DNA of 46,041 nucleotides from Gammaproteobacteria bacterium 45_16_T64 (GTDB lineage: Bacteria > Pseudomonadota > Gammaproteobacteria > Pseudomonadales > Ketobacteraceae): the NCBI GenBank assembly GCA_002162955.1, contig MABD01000032.1, positions 1-46,041 on the forward strand, given 5' to 3'. The position numbers were made by a program, and so were the translations under genes. The notes below the pieces were generated by a model, which saw only the letters and a list, made by a program, of their open reading frames with translations, was not told where the DNA came from and searched no databases. Positions 35,515 through 45,394 of the stretch are shown here, piece by piece. Each line of letters starts with the position of its first letter. Position 1 is the first letter of the stretch.

Positions 35515-37029
35515 TTAAATCTCATCGATTACGGTGGGCGTGACGGTTAACACAAGTTCTCTACGTTCAACAACATCACTTTCGCTTTCAAACAATGGGT
35601 TCACTAACATACCCGTGAGCTTTTCTTTCCAAGGTAAGTTCTGTAATTTTTTTGCGATGGACCGCCGTATAAATCCACCCAGCTGAATGGATTGACCGTT
35701 CTTTACGATAACCTGTGTCGACATATCGTGCAGCGAAAGATTGGGGATTTGAATATCACCAATCGTAAAGTCTCCAGATTTAGTACTTACCACTGGCCAA
35801 ATATCTAACATAATACGTTCGTCATCTAGAATTCTTGGTACCACGGCGAGAGTCACACCAACCCGTACAGATGCAGGTTCAAACTCAGAAATCACCCCTG
35901 TATTTTGTGCAACGCCTAAGCTATTTACCGGAAACTCCCGCGTTACTTTACCTACATAAGACAACTCTTCCCCTGTAGATATATATGCATATACGCCATT
36001 TCTTACGGTAATATTTGGCTGATTCAGTAATTCCACCTCTCCAAATTGATTGAGGAAGTTCAACATAAATGATCCATCAAAATACTTACCATCAACGCTA
36101 ACCTGAGTATTCATTGGCACGCTACTGGAGAATACAGAGCTATTGCTGGCACTAAACAGTGAATCAACTTGGTTCCCGTTTAGCACTTTACTAAATGACA
36201 GTGCACTCCAATCAATTCCTGCTGCCCGACTATCATCTAGCACCACGTCATATGCTTGTACAGATATATTGACCTGACGCGTTCCTTTTGCCATCACATT
36301 TTTTACAAACTGGTCTACCGCCTCAACCCGCCTCGGGCTACCCCCAACACTCAAGGTGCCGACAGAACGCAATGCTTGTACATAGGGCGACATTCCCTTT
36401 TTCTCACTACTGTCCTTCTCCAACACAATCGCTTTTGTCGCGTCGACAATAATTTCCCACTCATCCTCATTTGATGAAGTTGACACGGTATTGTTACCGC
36501 TACCACCACCGCTACTGCTACCACTATCATCACTACCGCTGCTACCGCCGCCAATCGCTTCACCCGCTTTAAGGCTGACATTACGGGTCGACGAGAACAT
36601 AGCGACATTCCACTCTTTTTCAACAAAGGAACGCACCCAGACCATATTGCCTTCTAACGATATGTCATAACCCGTGAGTGCAGACAAATAGGCCATATAG
36701 TCCTCTAAAGGCATCTTGTTGGCATAAATACTGACCATTTTCAAAAGATCAACGTTATCGTCTGCCGGCATAATATTAAGTTTGGGCAACTGCTCTCTGA
36801 TCGCATCGATTAATGTAGCCGTACCCACATAAGAGACTTTTATCTGTAAGCTCTCTTCTTCAGGAGTAACCTCTCGAAGATAAGTCGCAGCCGTCTCAAC
36901 AACGATCTTTCGCTCCTGCTTTTGCAGCGGCGCATATTTTAACTGCTCTGAATGGGGCGTTAACCCACACCCATTTACCAACCCACCCACAACAACACCG
37001 ATCAATAAAGGCTTAAATACATTTTTCAT
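35515..37029 (-). CDS. Type IVb pilus secretin (PilN-like lipoprotein)
   Basis: This 504-residue outer-membrane secretin has a lipoprotein-like signal (LLIGVVVGGLVNGCG), N-domains with a Gly/Ser-rich insert (GGGSSGSDDSGSSSGGG region) and a C-terminal secretin domain containing VELLNQPNITVRNG, SVRVGVTLAVVPRILDD and the closing VIVKNGQSIQLGGFIRR. It forms the pore through which the fibre passes. The lipobox is imperfect (Asn at -2). ATG 37029 is used; TTG 37038 gives three more residues. The family branch is that of PilN/BfpB-type secretins. Confidence 0.88.
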   Translation of the reverse strand: MKNVFKPLLIGVVVGGLVNGCGLTPHSEQLKYAPLQKQERKIVVETAATYLREVTPEEESLQIKVSYVGTATLIDAIREQLPKLNIMPADDNVDLLKMVSIYANKMPLEDYMAYLSALTGYDISLEGNMVWVRSFVEKEWNVAMFSSTRNVSLKAGEAIGGGSSGSDDSGSSSGGGSGNNTVSTSSNEDEWEIIVDATKAIVLEKDSSEKKGMSPYVQALRSVGTLSVGGSPRRVEAVDQFVKNVMAKGTRQVNISVQAYDVVLDDSRAAGIDWSALSFSKVLNGNQVDSLFSASNSSVFSSSVPMNTQVSVDGKYFDGSFMLNFLNQFGEVELLNQPNITVRNGVYAYISTGEELSYVGKVTREFPVNSLGVAQNTGVISEFEPASVRVGVTLAVVPRILDDERIMLDIWPVVSTKSGDFTIGDIQIPNLSLHDMSTQVIVKNGQSIQLGGFIRRSIAKKLQNLPWKEKLTGMLVNPLFESESDVVERRELVLTVTPTVIDEI

Positions 37030-37049
37030 AACTATCAATATGTCCTGGT

Positions 37050-37586
37050 TTATCGTTGGCTAATAACAAGCAGTGGTGATGGCTCACCGTTACTATCAAG
37101 TAATTCGAAGAAGTATTGATGGCTCATATCGATAGAATTTAATAAGTCCGATAATGCCTGCTCTCTTGCCTTGGTACTCACATACTGAAAGCGTCGCTCT
37201 TTAATCTTCGGGTCTTTTACATCAACCAAAATACGCCAGCCTTCAGGCATAATGGCCGTAGCTATCTCCTCAATGGTTCCTGCGGAAATTTCTACGGCTA
37301 CTGCTGCGTTCTTTACCACCAATGGCTGTATTTTATTTTCCTGTCCTGCGGTTACGTTAGCTTCTTGCAAAATTCTATCTGCATCGGCTTTGGCTGTTTG
37401 TACAATATCTTCAGCTACGCGTTCGGCATTTTCTACTGCGCTCTTCGCTTCGATTAACTGCACTTTTAGAGCATCTAGCTCTTCTTGTGTCACCCCGCTA
37501 GACTCAGCAACGGCGGTGTTAATAGACAGCGTTGATAATGCGATGGCTAACGCTGATGCGGTGGCGATCAAAGTTGTTTGTTTCAT
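37050..37586 (-). CDS. Periplasmic TcpQ/PilL-like pilus protein
   Basis: This 178-residue protein has a signal peptide (TASALAIALSTLSINTAVAE), a long Ala/Glu helix (coiled coil, residues ~40-85) and a C-terminal domain with IMPEGWRILVDVKDP and EQALSDLLNSIDMS. This resembles the TcpQ/PilL C-terminal domain that acts with the secretin in type IVb pili, and also the small secretin N-domain fold. ATG 37586 is used rather than ATG 37598 because GGAAG then lies upstream. The gene is 20 bp from the secretin gene. Confidence 0.6.
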   Translation of the reverse strand: MKQTTLIATASALAIALSTLSINTAVAESSGVTQEELDALKVQLIEAKSAVENAERVAEDIVQTAKADADRILQEANVTAGQENKIQPLVVKNAAVAVEISAGTIEEIATAIMPEGWRILVDVKDPKIKERRFQYVSTKAREQALSDLLNSIDMSHQYFFELLDSNGEPSPLLVISQR

Positions 37587-37699
37587 AGTTGCTTCCATGT
37601 TGCGTCTAACTTTGGATCGTTAACGCCTAAAAATGCCTTGTTCTAATACGTTTTCTATATAGACGAGGGCTGCTTAAAAGAATGCGAAAAATTGCACAA

Positions 37700-38548
37700 T
37701 TAATTTGCGGCAATTGCGCGATTTATTGCACGCTTGCGTAAATCAGGTTCTTGGCCGGTGATTGTTAACAGGTTCTGTTGTCGATTGGTGGCATCTTGCT
37801 CACTCACGTAAGCACCTACGTAAATAAAGTAAGCCGGTTTGGTTTTGTTAACACCGCGCCATTTATCATGTTCATTGGCATCTTCCAAGATTTGCCACAT
37901 CGCATTCCAAGGAGTGACTTCTGGATAGCTATAGACAACAGAGAAGTTAAACTTAGGCTCACTTGATGGCAGGTAACTGGTTGATCTAACCACATCACCA
38001 CTCCCATCACGCTCAAGAATGCCATTCACTCTGTTTTCTGGACCATGCATATCGGATACTGCCGGTACAGGGGACAAGCTTGCAACCAAGTTATCCTGAG
38101 GCACATCATCTTGAGGCATGCTAGCAGAAGCCACAGGCTCCGGTTGCTCTACAACCTCCGCTACCTCTGCTGTATTTAATTGACTCAGTATATTATCGAT
38201 GGCCAATACGGCTTGGCTGACTTTGAGCTTCACCTGACTAATGACGCTGTCACTTTCATCCACTGCGGGGGCTTTATGCGGAACGATGGCCGATGCGGCC
38301 CCTAACTGCGAGCCCTTTCGTGTGCTCTTCGGTGAGCGTAAGCGGTGATTTTCTCTTTCTAACGCTTCTATGCGCTGTTGAAGCTCTTCAAACCGCTGCA
38401 TATATGTATTAGCAGGATCTGCGGTATATTTTCCAATACGTGCAGAACGCTCTGCGGTAGGGTCCGCCAACCCTGTGTACCACGCACACCCTGACACCGC
38501 TGTGGTTAATGCAATAGCCATTGCTACCTGTGTGTATCTCTTCAACAT
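37700..38548 (-). CDS. Lipoprotein at head of pilus operon
   Basis: This 282-residue lipoprotein has a signal MLKRYTQVAMAIALTTAVSG with lipobox Cys next. A coiled coil (RFEELQQRIEALERENHRLR) and a disordered middle follow. Near the C-terminus is a short segment (KPAYFIYVGAYVSEQDATNR) that looks like a degenerate SPOR-type peptidoglycan-binding strand. ATG 38548 gives a proper signal peptide; an upstream TTG 38575 is also open. As the first gene of the operon it may be a pilotin or a cell-wall anchor for the secretin; the function is inferred. Confidence 0.65.
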   Translation of the reverse strand: MLKRYTQVAMAIALTTAVSGCAWYTGLADPTAERSARIGKYTADPANTYMQRFEELQQRIEALERENHRLRSPKSTRKGSQLGAASAIVPHKAPAVDESDSVISQVKLKVSQAVLAIDNILSQLNTAEVAEVVEQPEPVASASMPQDDVPQDNLVASLSPVPAVSDMHGPENRVNGILERDGSGDVVRSTSYLPSSEPKFNFSVVYSYPEVTPWNAMWQILEDANEHDKWRGVNKTKPAYFIYVGAYVSEQDATNRQQNLLTITGQEPDLRKRAINRAIAAN

Positions 38549-38817
38549 AAATATACCCAACCGTAATATACGCAACCGTCCTTAATCAATGTCAATACTC
38601 AGGAGTCAGCTACGCAAACTCCCTACACGACACCGGTGTTACCTATAGAGACGATGGAAGATTAAATTTTCGGCTAAAAATGGTGAAATAAATCACACTT
38701 TTTAACTTTTAGGAAACTGAGAGATTTTTTTCTGTGGGTATGTCTATATAAGTTACTCGCGTGATAGGTTACGCACATGCCGTTATTTAGGGTTTTAACT
38801 AGGGAGTCATCCATCCA
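38549..38817. promoter_or_regulatory. Divergent promoter region of pilus operon and PilJ-like gene
   Basis: This 269-bp region carries a 10-bp palindrome ACACCGGTGT at 38630-38639 and a TATATA box at 38745-38750 that may serve the plus-strand gene. No sigma-54 GG-N10-GC element was found on either strand, unlike the flagellar genes. The expected promoters of both units must lie here. Confidence 0.45.
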
Positions 38818-40521
38818 ATGGCCAATCTTGCTCAATTTTCACCAAAAGCCGGAGTTTCGTTGATTGTTGGCATAATAGGTCTTATTACTTGTATTTTGGG
38901 GGCCTCGATGGCCTATCAAACATCTCAATATCTTGCTTCCCACAAGGCATCCTTAGGGGCCTTACAAGCAGAAACCAAAGAACTGCTCACCTTTTCCCCT
39001 ATACGACTTGCCAGCGATGACAGTAGTTTTCAGCGTTTCAGAGATATCAATACGCAGTTTGTAGCGCAATTCCAGCAACTTAAGTATGGCAACGATCAGA
39101 CCGGAGCCGCGGCACTTTCAGCAGGTGATGACCCAGCCTATGCATCACTTCTGTCTGGCGGTGATGCGCTATTGGAAAAGTACGGCAATATGATTCAGTC
39201 TCGCCAAGAGATTAATAAGTATCGACAGTTCAGCAAGCGCTTATTGTCTGAAGCCAGCGCGTTGGTCACCACCACAAACAGTAATCTGCAAACCAGCGAA
39301 CAACAATCGCTGCTCCCTGCCCAACTTAAAGCGGTGATGCAACTTAGCAACGCTACCAACGATCACCATTACCAGGTACTCCTGGCGGTGCAAAACCTAG
39401 ACACACAAGCAAGTGACTTAATGTCAGCCACCAATAGCCGGCAAAGCAATACCCAGACATTAATCCAATCCCTTACCGAGGGTAACTCCCGATTATCCAA
39501 CCCCATTTTGCGGCGCATGTACGTCAACCTTAACGACCAACTAGAACAACATTATGATTCTATTCGCTCCATCCAGTCAGTAGTCAGTGATTATCAGGCA
39601 ATCAAAACCACACACACACAGCTAAAGAGCGCACTTGCTACATTTGCTACGAGTATTGACGAGGTTAACCAAGCACTTTCCGGTGGGGCCGTGTTGGGGG
39701 CACTGCTTATGCTGATAGGAGCTGTTCTCACGGGCATTGGTTTTTTCGGTGCTGGTTGGCTGCTTAGAGGCAGTGATAAACAAGCACAGGCTACCGCGCT
39801 CACAAAAGCAGAGCGAAAAGTTGATCCTCTTGAGTACACAACCCCGGTAAATAACACCAAAGAAAATACCCAGCAAAGAAAGCAGGTCATTACTGAGCGT
39901 AACCAATTGATCCATGATATTCAGCCCATCATGGACGGTGTGTTTTATGTTGAAGCCAATGAGTATGCGGAAACCACCGGTGATATTGCAAAGATATTTA
40001 ATGGTGCACGCCGCTCTATCGTGAAACGTATTCAGCTGATCCAACAAGAAATTAACCGACTACAACAATTGCAATCTGCACCTTCCTCAAAAAACGATAA
40101 ACAGCCAAATAAAACATTACGAAAAACGGAGACGTCCAACAGCCCTTCGCTTTCTCAGCAAGCGGATATTAAAGCCTGTGTGGATATCACCTTTGACACC
40201 CAAACTAAAATTGAGCAAATCAAACGCTGGCAATCAGTAGATGGTACTGACACGACCACTGAACAAATGACACAGCAATTAGAGTCCCTGATGCAATGTC
40301 AGGATCACCTACGGGTCAGGCTACGAGATTTACAACAGATACTTAACGACGGGAGCAGTCAACCCACACTCAGTGATTCGCCTGCGATTAAAGAAGAAGG
40401 TGGAACGACACCAGTGGTCACCGACTTTGAACGCTTGTCACGCCTGGTGAATAGCTTTCAGCTTAAAGAAGTACCCAGGGCTCGGCAGCGAAAGCCACAA
40501 CCAAACCCTGCAACTACATAA
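38818..40521 (+). CDS. PilJ-like membrane sensor without signalling domain
   Basis: This 567-residue protein has an N-terminal membrane segment (VSLIVGIIGLITCILGASMA), a helical periplasmic domain of about 250 residues, a second membrane segment (GALLMLIGAVLTGIGFFGAG) and a cytosolic tail of about 245 residues. Size and topology of the periplasmic part, with repeated long helices and a YxxLxxGD-like beginning, resemble the ligand domain of the pilus chemoreceptor PilJ. The tail is helical and Gln-rich and has no HAMP or methyl-accepting hairpin, so it cannot engage CheA in the usual way. It is divergent to the pilus operon. Coupling to the pilus is inferred. Confidence 0.55.
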   Translation: MANLAQFSPKAGVSLIVGIIGLITCILGASMAYQTSQYLASHKASLGALQAETKELLTFSPIRLASDDSSFQRFRDINTQFVAQFQQLKYGNDQTGAAALSAGDDPAYASLLSGGDALLEKYGNMIQSRQEINKYRQFSKRLLSEASALVTTTNSNLQTSEQQSLLPAQLKAVMQLSNATNDHHYQVLLAVQNLDTQASDLMSATNSRQSNTQTLIQSLTEGNSRLSNPILRRMYVNLNDQLEQHYDSIRSIQSVVSDYQAIKTTHTQLKSALATFATSIDEVNQALSGGAVLGALLMLIGAVLTGIGFFGAGWLLRGSDKQAQATALTKAERKVDPLEYTTPVNNTKENTQQRKQVITERNQLIHDIQPIMDGVFYVEANEYAETTGDIAKIFNGARRSIVKRIQLIQQEINRLQQLQSAPSSKNDKQPNKTLRKTETSNSPSLSQQADIKACVDITFDTQTKIEQIKRWQSVDGTDTTTEQMTQQLESLMQCQDHLRVRLRDLQQILNDGSSQPTLSDSPAIKEEGGTTPVVTDFERLSRLVNSFQLKEVPRARQRKPQPNPATT

Positions 40522-40539
40522 TCACTAATAAGGCAGCAA

Positions 40540-41751
40540 CTAGTTTTTCGTTGTCACCAGTAACTGCTTTTCTAACTCAGCCATACCTGCGGGCACATCA
40601 ATGCCCGCGCCCATGCTTTGTAGCGACATGCCTAAGGCGTGCAGTACCCGTAATAGATGATGAGAGCGACACTGTTCACCCATTTGACCGATACGCACAA
40701 TGTGTCCTCCGAAAGACCCTGAGATTTCCACCAGATAACGCTCAGACATACGTGCTAGCAACGCCTCGGCATTAATACTCTCAGGTAAGTTAATCCCAAT
40801 AACCGAATTCAATCGAGACTGAGGTTCAACGAACAAACCAAGCCCCATCGCTTCGATTGCATGCTGTAGAGCATTGGAGCATCGCAAATGGCGCTCAAAT
40901 CTTACCGGTAAGGTCTCAATACAAATCAACCGTAATGCTTCATGCAATGCCAACAGCCCTGATACTGGCGCAGTGTAGTGGTACCCTTTGTTGTGCCAAA
41001 ATTCATAGGCCAACCGTGTATCAAAACACCAATGGCTCATTCTTGCTTCGCGCTTTTGGATAGTCTCCCAGGCTTTTTCTGAGAACGCGATTAATGAAAC
41101 ACCCGGCACTGACGATAGGCCTTTTTGCCCACCGGTCACCACAACATCAATACCCCATTTGTCCATGCACAGAGGCATAGTACTGAGGGTACATACCGCA
41201 TCAACCACACACAACACACCATACTTTTTGGCCAATGCAGCGATTTCAGGCAGTTGACGGTTAAACACTGTATTAGATGTTTCACCTTGCACAATCGTCA
41301 GCACATCATACTGATTTTTTTTGAGCTCAGCTTCGACTGCTTCTGCTTCAATATAATGATTCAACGACGCTTCAAGGATGGTATTTTCCCCTCCCACGCG
41401 GCTCGCCATCTCTTCAAAGCGACTACTGAAATAGCCGTTCTTGATGCTAAGCACTTTACGGCCTGGCCACACAACATTGGTGATAGCCATTTCCATTGCA
41501 GCGGAGCCGGGACCAGAGACACCAAACACATAGGGTGAGTTGGTCTGAAACACATACTGCGCTAACAGCTTGACCTGAGTAACCACTTGGCTCATCGCAC
41601 TGCCCAAATGATTGATAACCATAGAGTTTGCTGCTGCCACTCGACTCTGAACAGGAACCGGTCCTGCGCCCATTAATAATAATGGTTCATCGGGGAGTAT
41701 TTCATCAACGGGGGGGACCGTTGGCGGCACGCTGTAGTCGAGGGTGGTCAT
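40540..41751 (-). CDS. Class V PLP aminotransferase (alanine-glyoxylate/serine-pyruvate type)
   Basis: This 403-residue enzyme has the fold-type I class V pattern: GPGPVPV-like start (LLMGAGPVPVQSRV), VFGVSGPGSAAMEMAI, VVDAVCTLSTMP (cofactor-stacking Asp) and the PLP lysine in TGGQKGLSSVPG. Related enzymes transfer the amino group of alanine or serine to glyoxylate or pyruvate. The exact substrate cannot be fixed by eye. ATG 41751 is chosen; GTG 41760 is possible. It is a single gene, convergent to the PilJ-like gene. Confidence 0.88.
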   Translation of the reverse strand: MTTLDYSVPPTVPPVDEILPDEPLLLMGAGPVPVQSRVAAANSMVINHLGSAMSQVVTQVKLLAQYVFQTNSPYVFGVSGPGSAAMEMAITNVVWPGRKVLSIKNGYFSSRFEEMASRVGGENTILEASLNHYIEAEAVEAELKKNQYDVLTIVQGETSNTVFNRQLPEIAALAKKYGVLCVVDAVCTLSTMPLCMDKWGIDVVVTGGQKGLSSVPGVSLIAFSEKAWETIQKREARMSHWCFDTRLAYEFWHNKGYHYTAPVSGLLALHEALRLICIETLPVRFERHLRCSNALQHAIEAMGLGLFVEPQSRLNSVIGINLPESINAEALLARMSERYLVEISGSFGGHIVRIGQMGEQCRSHHLLRVLHALGMSLQSMGAGIDVPAGMAELEKQLLVTTKN

Positions 41752-41992
41752 ATTTATCACTTAAGGCTATGAGAACGATCCGCCATTATACATCCGGGAC
41801 AAAATTAGACAATTGATGCAACCACACCAGAGAAATTTACTCAATCAAATGATCCACTTAGCCAACTTTTCAGCGAATAACGAGTTCTCTCCACAGCCTG
41901 AAATCTTTGTCTATACTAATTATATTAGCTGTGCTTTGCCTATTTAACAGTGCTCTGCGTTAATCCATTTTATTGAGGATGTTGGCCACACC

Positions 41993-42742
41993 ATGGAATC
42001 GCTACCCTACGTTCTTCCCATTGTTATGCTGCTGTTTGCGGCAGGCACTGCCGTTGCAGTGAAAATGTTATCGCTGAAATCGATTGTTGGTGGCATCGTT
42101 GTGGGCATCTTGTCATTATTTATGATCGGAATTTCCATATGGATGATGCTGGTCAGCAGCGGCTTTGAAAACAAACTTGCAGCCAAAGACGTTCAATTGG
42201 CAGAAATGAATGATTGGAAATATCACCATATGGATGAAATGTCCCTGGTGATAGGTCAACAACGAATCCCCAGTGACGAGGATGTTGCCCTCGTTAAAAA
42301 GTTGAAAGGTTACGGTTGGTTAACCAGTCATCGCGCGCTTGCCTTGCTTCAAGAGGCCCATATGGCACTAGAAGTCATGAGGTCAGAAAACCCCAACACC
42401 CGCACACGTTATCTCATCAAAGGGGTGCCTGAAGCTGCAGATCGTAAGCTGGTGGAGCTTGGATTACGCAATATTGGATTTCGTATTGTCCCTTACAAGG
42501 AGCAAGAAGTTGTCCCTCCCAATGCCAATGCCCTTTATTATGGGCAAAATGTTGATTTGGAAAGTGTAAAGATGGCTGCACTAACACTGATTCAAGCGGG
42601 TATTGAGGTCAAATCTATCAAACCTTTCCCCAAGCCTACGCGGGGAAATATTCGCGCTATCAAGATTGATTGGAGCAAGTATTTCGATACTCGCCAGCCA
42701 ATGAGCATTACTTCTATCGTGGAAAGTAAAGGCTTTAACTAA
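41993..42742 (+). CDS. Two-TM protein with duplicated C-terminal alpha/beta fold
   Basis: This 249-residue protein has two N-terminal membrane segments (VLPIVMLLFAAGTAVAV, VGGIVVGILSLFMIGISIWM). The rest is soluble. Its last ~120 residues contain two similar beta-alpha-beta units: RYLIKGVPEAADRKLVELGL...GFRIVPY and ALYYGQNVDLESVKMAALTL...GIEVKSIKP. The second unit resembles the LytR C-terminal type fold. No known family is assigned. Its role is unknown; it stands alone upstream of dapE. Confidence 0.7.
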   Translation: MESLPYVLPIVMLLFAAGTAVAVKMLSLKSIVGGIVVGILSLFMIGISIWMMLVSSGFENKLAAKDVQLAEMNDWKYHHMDEMSLVIGQQRIPSDEDVALVKKLKGYGWLTSHRALALLQEAHMALEVMRSENPNTRTRYLIKGVPEAADRKLVELGLRNIGFRIVPYKEQEVVPPNANALYYGQNVDLESVKMAALTLIQAGIEVKSIKPFPKPTRGNIRAIKIDWSKYFDTRQPMSITSIVESKGFN

Positions 42743-42759
42743 TCCGCCACTAAACCGTG

Positions 42760-42781
42760 GTGCCCCAGCATACAGGGGCAC
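42760..42781 (+). terminator. Hairpin after the two-TM protein gene
   Basis: A 7-bp GC-rich stem (GTGCCCC / GGGGCAC) with an 8-base loop lies about 20 bp after the stop. The following bases (GCTATTTC) are only weakly T-rich, so termination may be partial. Confidence 0.45.
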
Positions 42782-42835
42782 GCTATTTCTGGTATCATTG
42801 CGCGCTTATCGATCTTTCGACTTCATATTGCCTGA

Positions 42836-44001
<1,166 letters not shown>

Positions 44002-44002
<1 letters not shown>

Positions 44003-44913
44003 TGACGACATCGAACAGCATGTCTGGGGCTAAGCATTTGCTTTGCCCTCTATGCTTAGCCAAGCAGGTTCAGCAGCCACTGCTTACCCTCAGTGAGGAT
44101 CTGCGATCGCTAGCATGCGAGCAAAAGCATAGTTTTGATATTGCCAAACAGGGCTATGTTAACTTGCTACCCGTGCAACAAAAGAAGTCCCAACACCCGG
44201 GTGACAGTAAAGAAATGGTTCTGGCTCGCAAGCAATTCCTAGGGCTTGGATACTATCAACCCTTGGTTGATGCGCTGGTGTCTAGCACACAACAACATCT
44301 CTCATCGATCACATCACCCGTTATATTAGATGCCGGATGTGGAGAAGGCTATTACACCGATAACCTACATCGCGCGCTCGCAGAATCCAATGATGAACTC
44401 ACTGCCTACGGGTTTGATATCGCCAAGCCTGCAGTGTTAGAAGCAGCGAAACGTAATAGGTCCATTTGCTTTTTTGTCTCAACGATAAAAGCGGTACCTA
44501 TTGCTCCCCATAGCTGTGACGTCATTATTTCTATTTTTAGTCCGATTAATACCGAACAGTTTCAACACATGCTAAAACCGGGCGGCAAGTTAATCGTTCT
44601 CTGCGCGGGGAAAAACCACCTACACCAGCTAAAGTCTTTACTCTATACATCAACGGCCGACTACGATGATGATAAATTCTTGGCACCGCTAGATTCGCAC
44701 TTTACACTGAGTGAACGCTCCTCAATTCAGCACACAATGAATCTGACCAGCCAACATGACATTATGTCTCTTTTGGCCATGACACCGCATTTTTGGCGTG
44801 CGTCTCCAGAAGCTAAGCAACAACTCGAAACCATCAATCAATTGCTGGTAGATATCGACGTACAACGCATGATATTCACCCCCAAAACCCTGGAACAGAC
44901 TGAACATGAGTGA
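44002..44913 (+). CDS. rlmA: 23S rRNA (guanine-N1)-methyltransferase RlmA
   Basis: This 303-residue SAM-dependent methyltransferase has an N-terminal zinc finger (Cys15, Cys18, Cys39, His43), the family stretch FDIAKQGYVNLLPVQQKKSQ and the SAM motif ILDAGCGEGYYTD. RlmA in Gram-negative bacteria methylates G745 of 23S rRNA; Gram-positive relatives (RlmAII) modify a nearby G. It overlaps the downstream gene by 8 bp. Confidence 0.93.
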
Positions 44914-45292
44914 TGAAAACCTACAACTACCGGATCTTGAAATATACGTAGAAGGTAGCGATCTGGATGCCATGGTGCTATGGCTACAAGATGTGTTTGA
45001 AAACAACGAAATAGAAAGTCAAAGTAAAAACGGGGCAAAGCTCACCTGCCACTATAATGGCCAACCTTTCCCTATTATTTTGGTTAAAAATGCCGGAAGC
45101 ACGGGCTTTACCAGTATCTGGTTTGATAGTCGTGAACTACCCTGGGCTGATGATATGGCTTGCGGCAAGGCGGCTTTTACCGCACTTGGCAAAACCGTTC
45201 GATGTATTGATAGTGTTTGGCAAAGTGGTGATGACCCTGACCGCTGGTTTGAGTATTCCAGTGAGGGTGAAAAAGTCATTAATTGGGCATAA
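44906..45292 (+). CDS. Conserved hypothetical protein, third gene of dapE operon
   Basis: This 128-residue soluble acidic protein starts MSDENLQLPDLEIYVEGSDL and has several Trp residues, including a C-terminal WFEYSSEGEKVINW. There is no signal peptide or membrane segment. It overlaps rlmA by 8 bp and is followed by a strong terminator, so it is the last gene of a three-gene operon. The function is not recognised. Confidence 0.8.
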   Translation: MSDENLQLPDLEIYVEGSDLDAMVLWLQDVFENNEIESQSKNGAKLTCHYNGQPFPIILVKNAGSTGFTSIWFDSRELPWADDMACGKAAFTALGKTVRCIDSVWQSGDDPDRWFEYSSEGEKVINWA

Positions 45293-45313
45293 CAATACTG
45301 GTGTATCAATAAA

Positions 45314-45370
45314 AATTGAGCCATAAAAGAACCGAGACAACCATTGCCTCGGTTTTTTTATGGCTCAATT
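45314..45370. terminator. Long bidirectional terminator
   Basis: Two nested stems are present: outer 15-bp perfect arms (AATTGAGCCATAAAA / TTTTATGGCTCAATT) and inner 7-bp arms (AACCGAG / CTCGGTT) ending in a T7 run on the plus strand and an A/T run for the minus strand. It lies between the convergent dapE operon and the crotonase gene. Confidence 0.9.
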
Positions 45371-45394
45371 AATCGGGATAACGCGCCTGAACGC

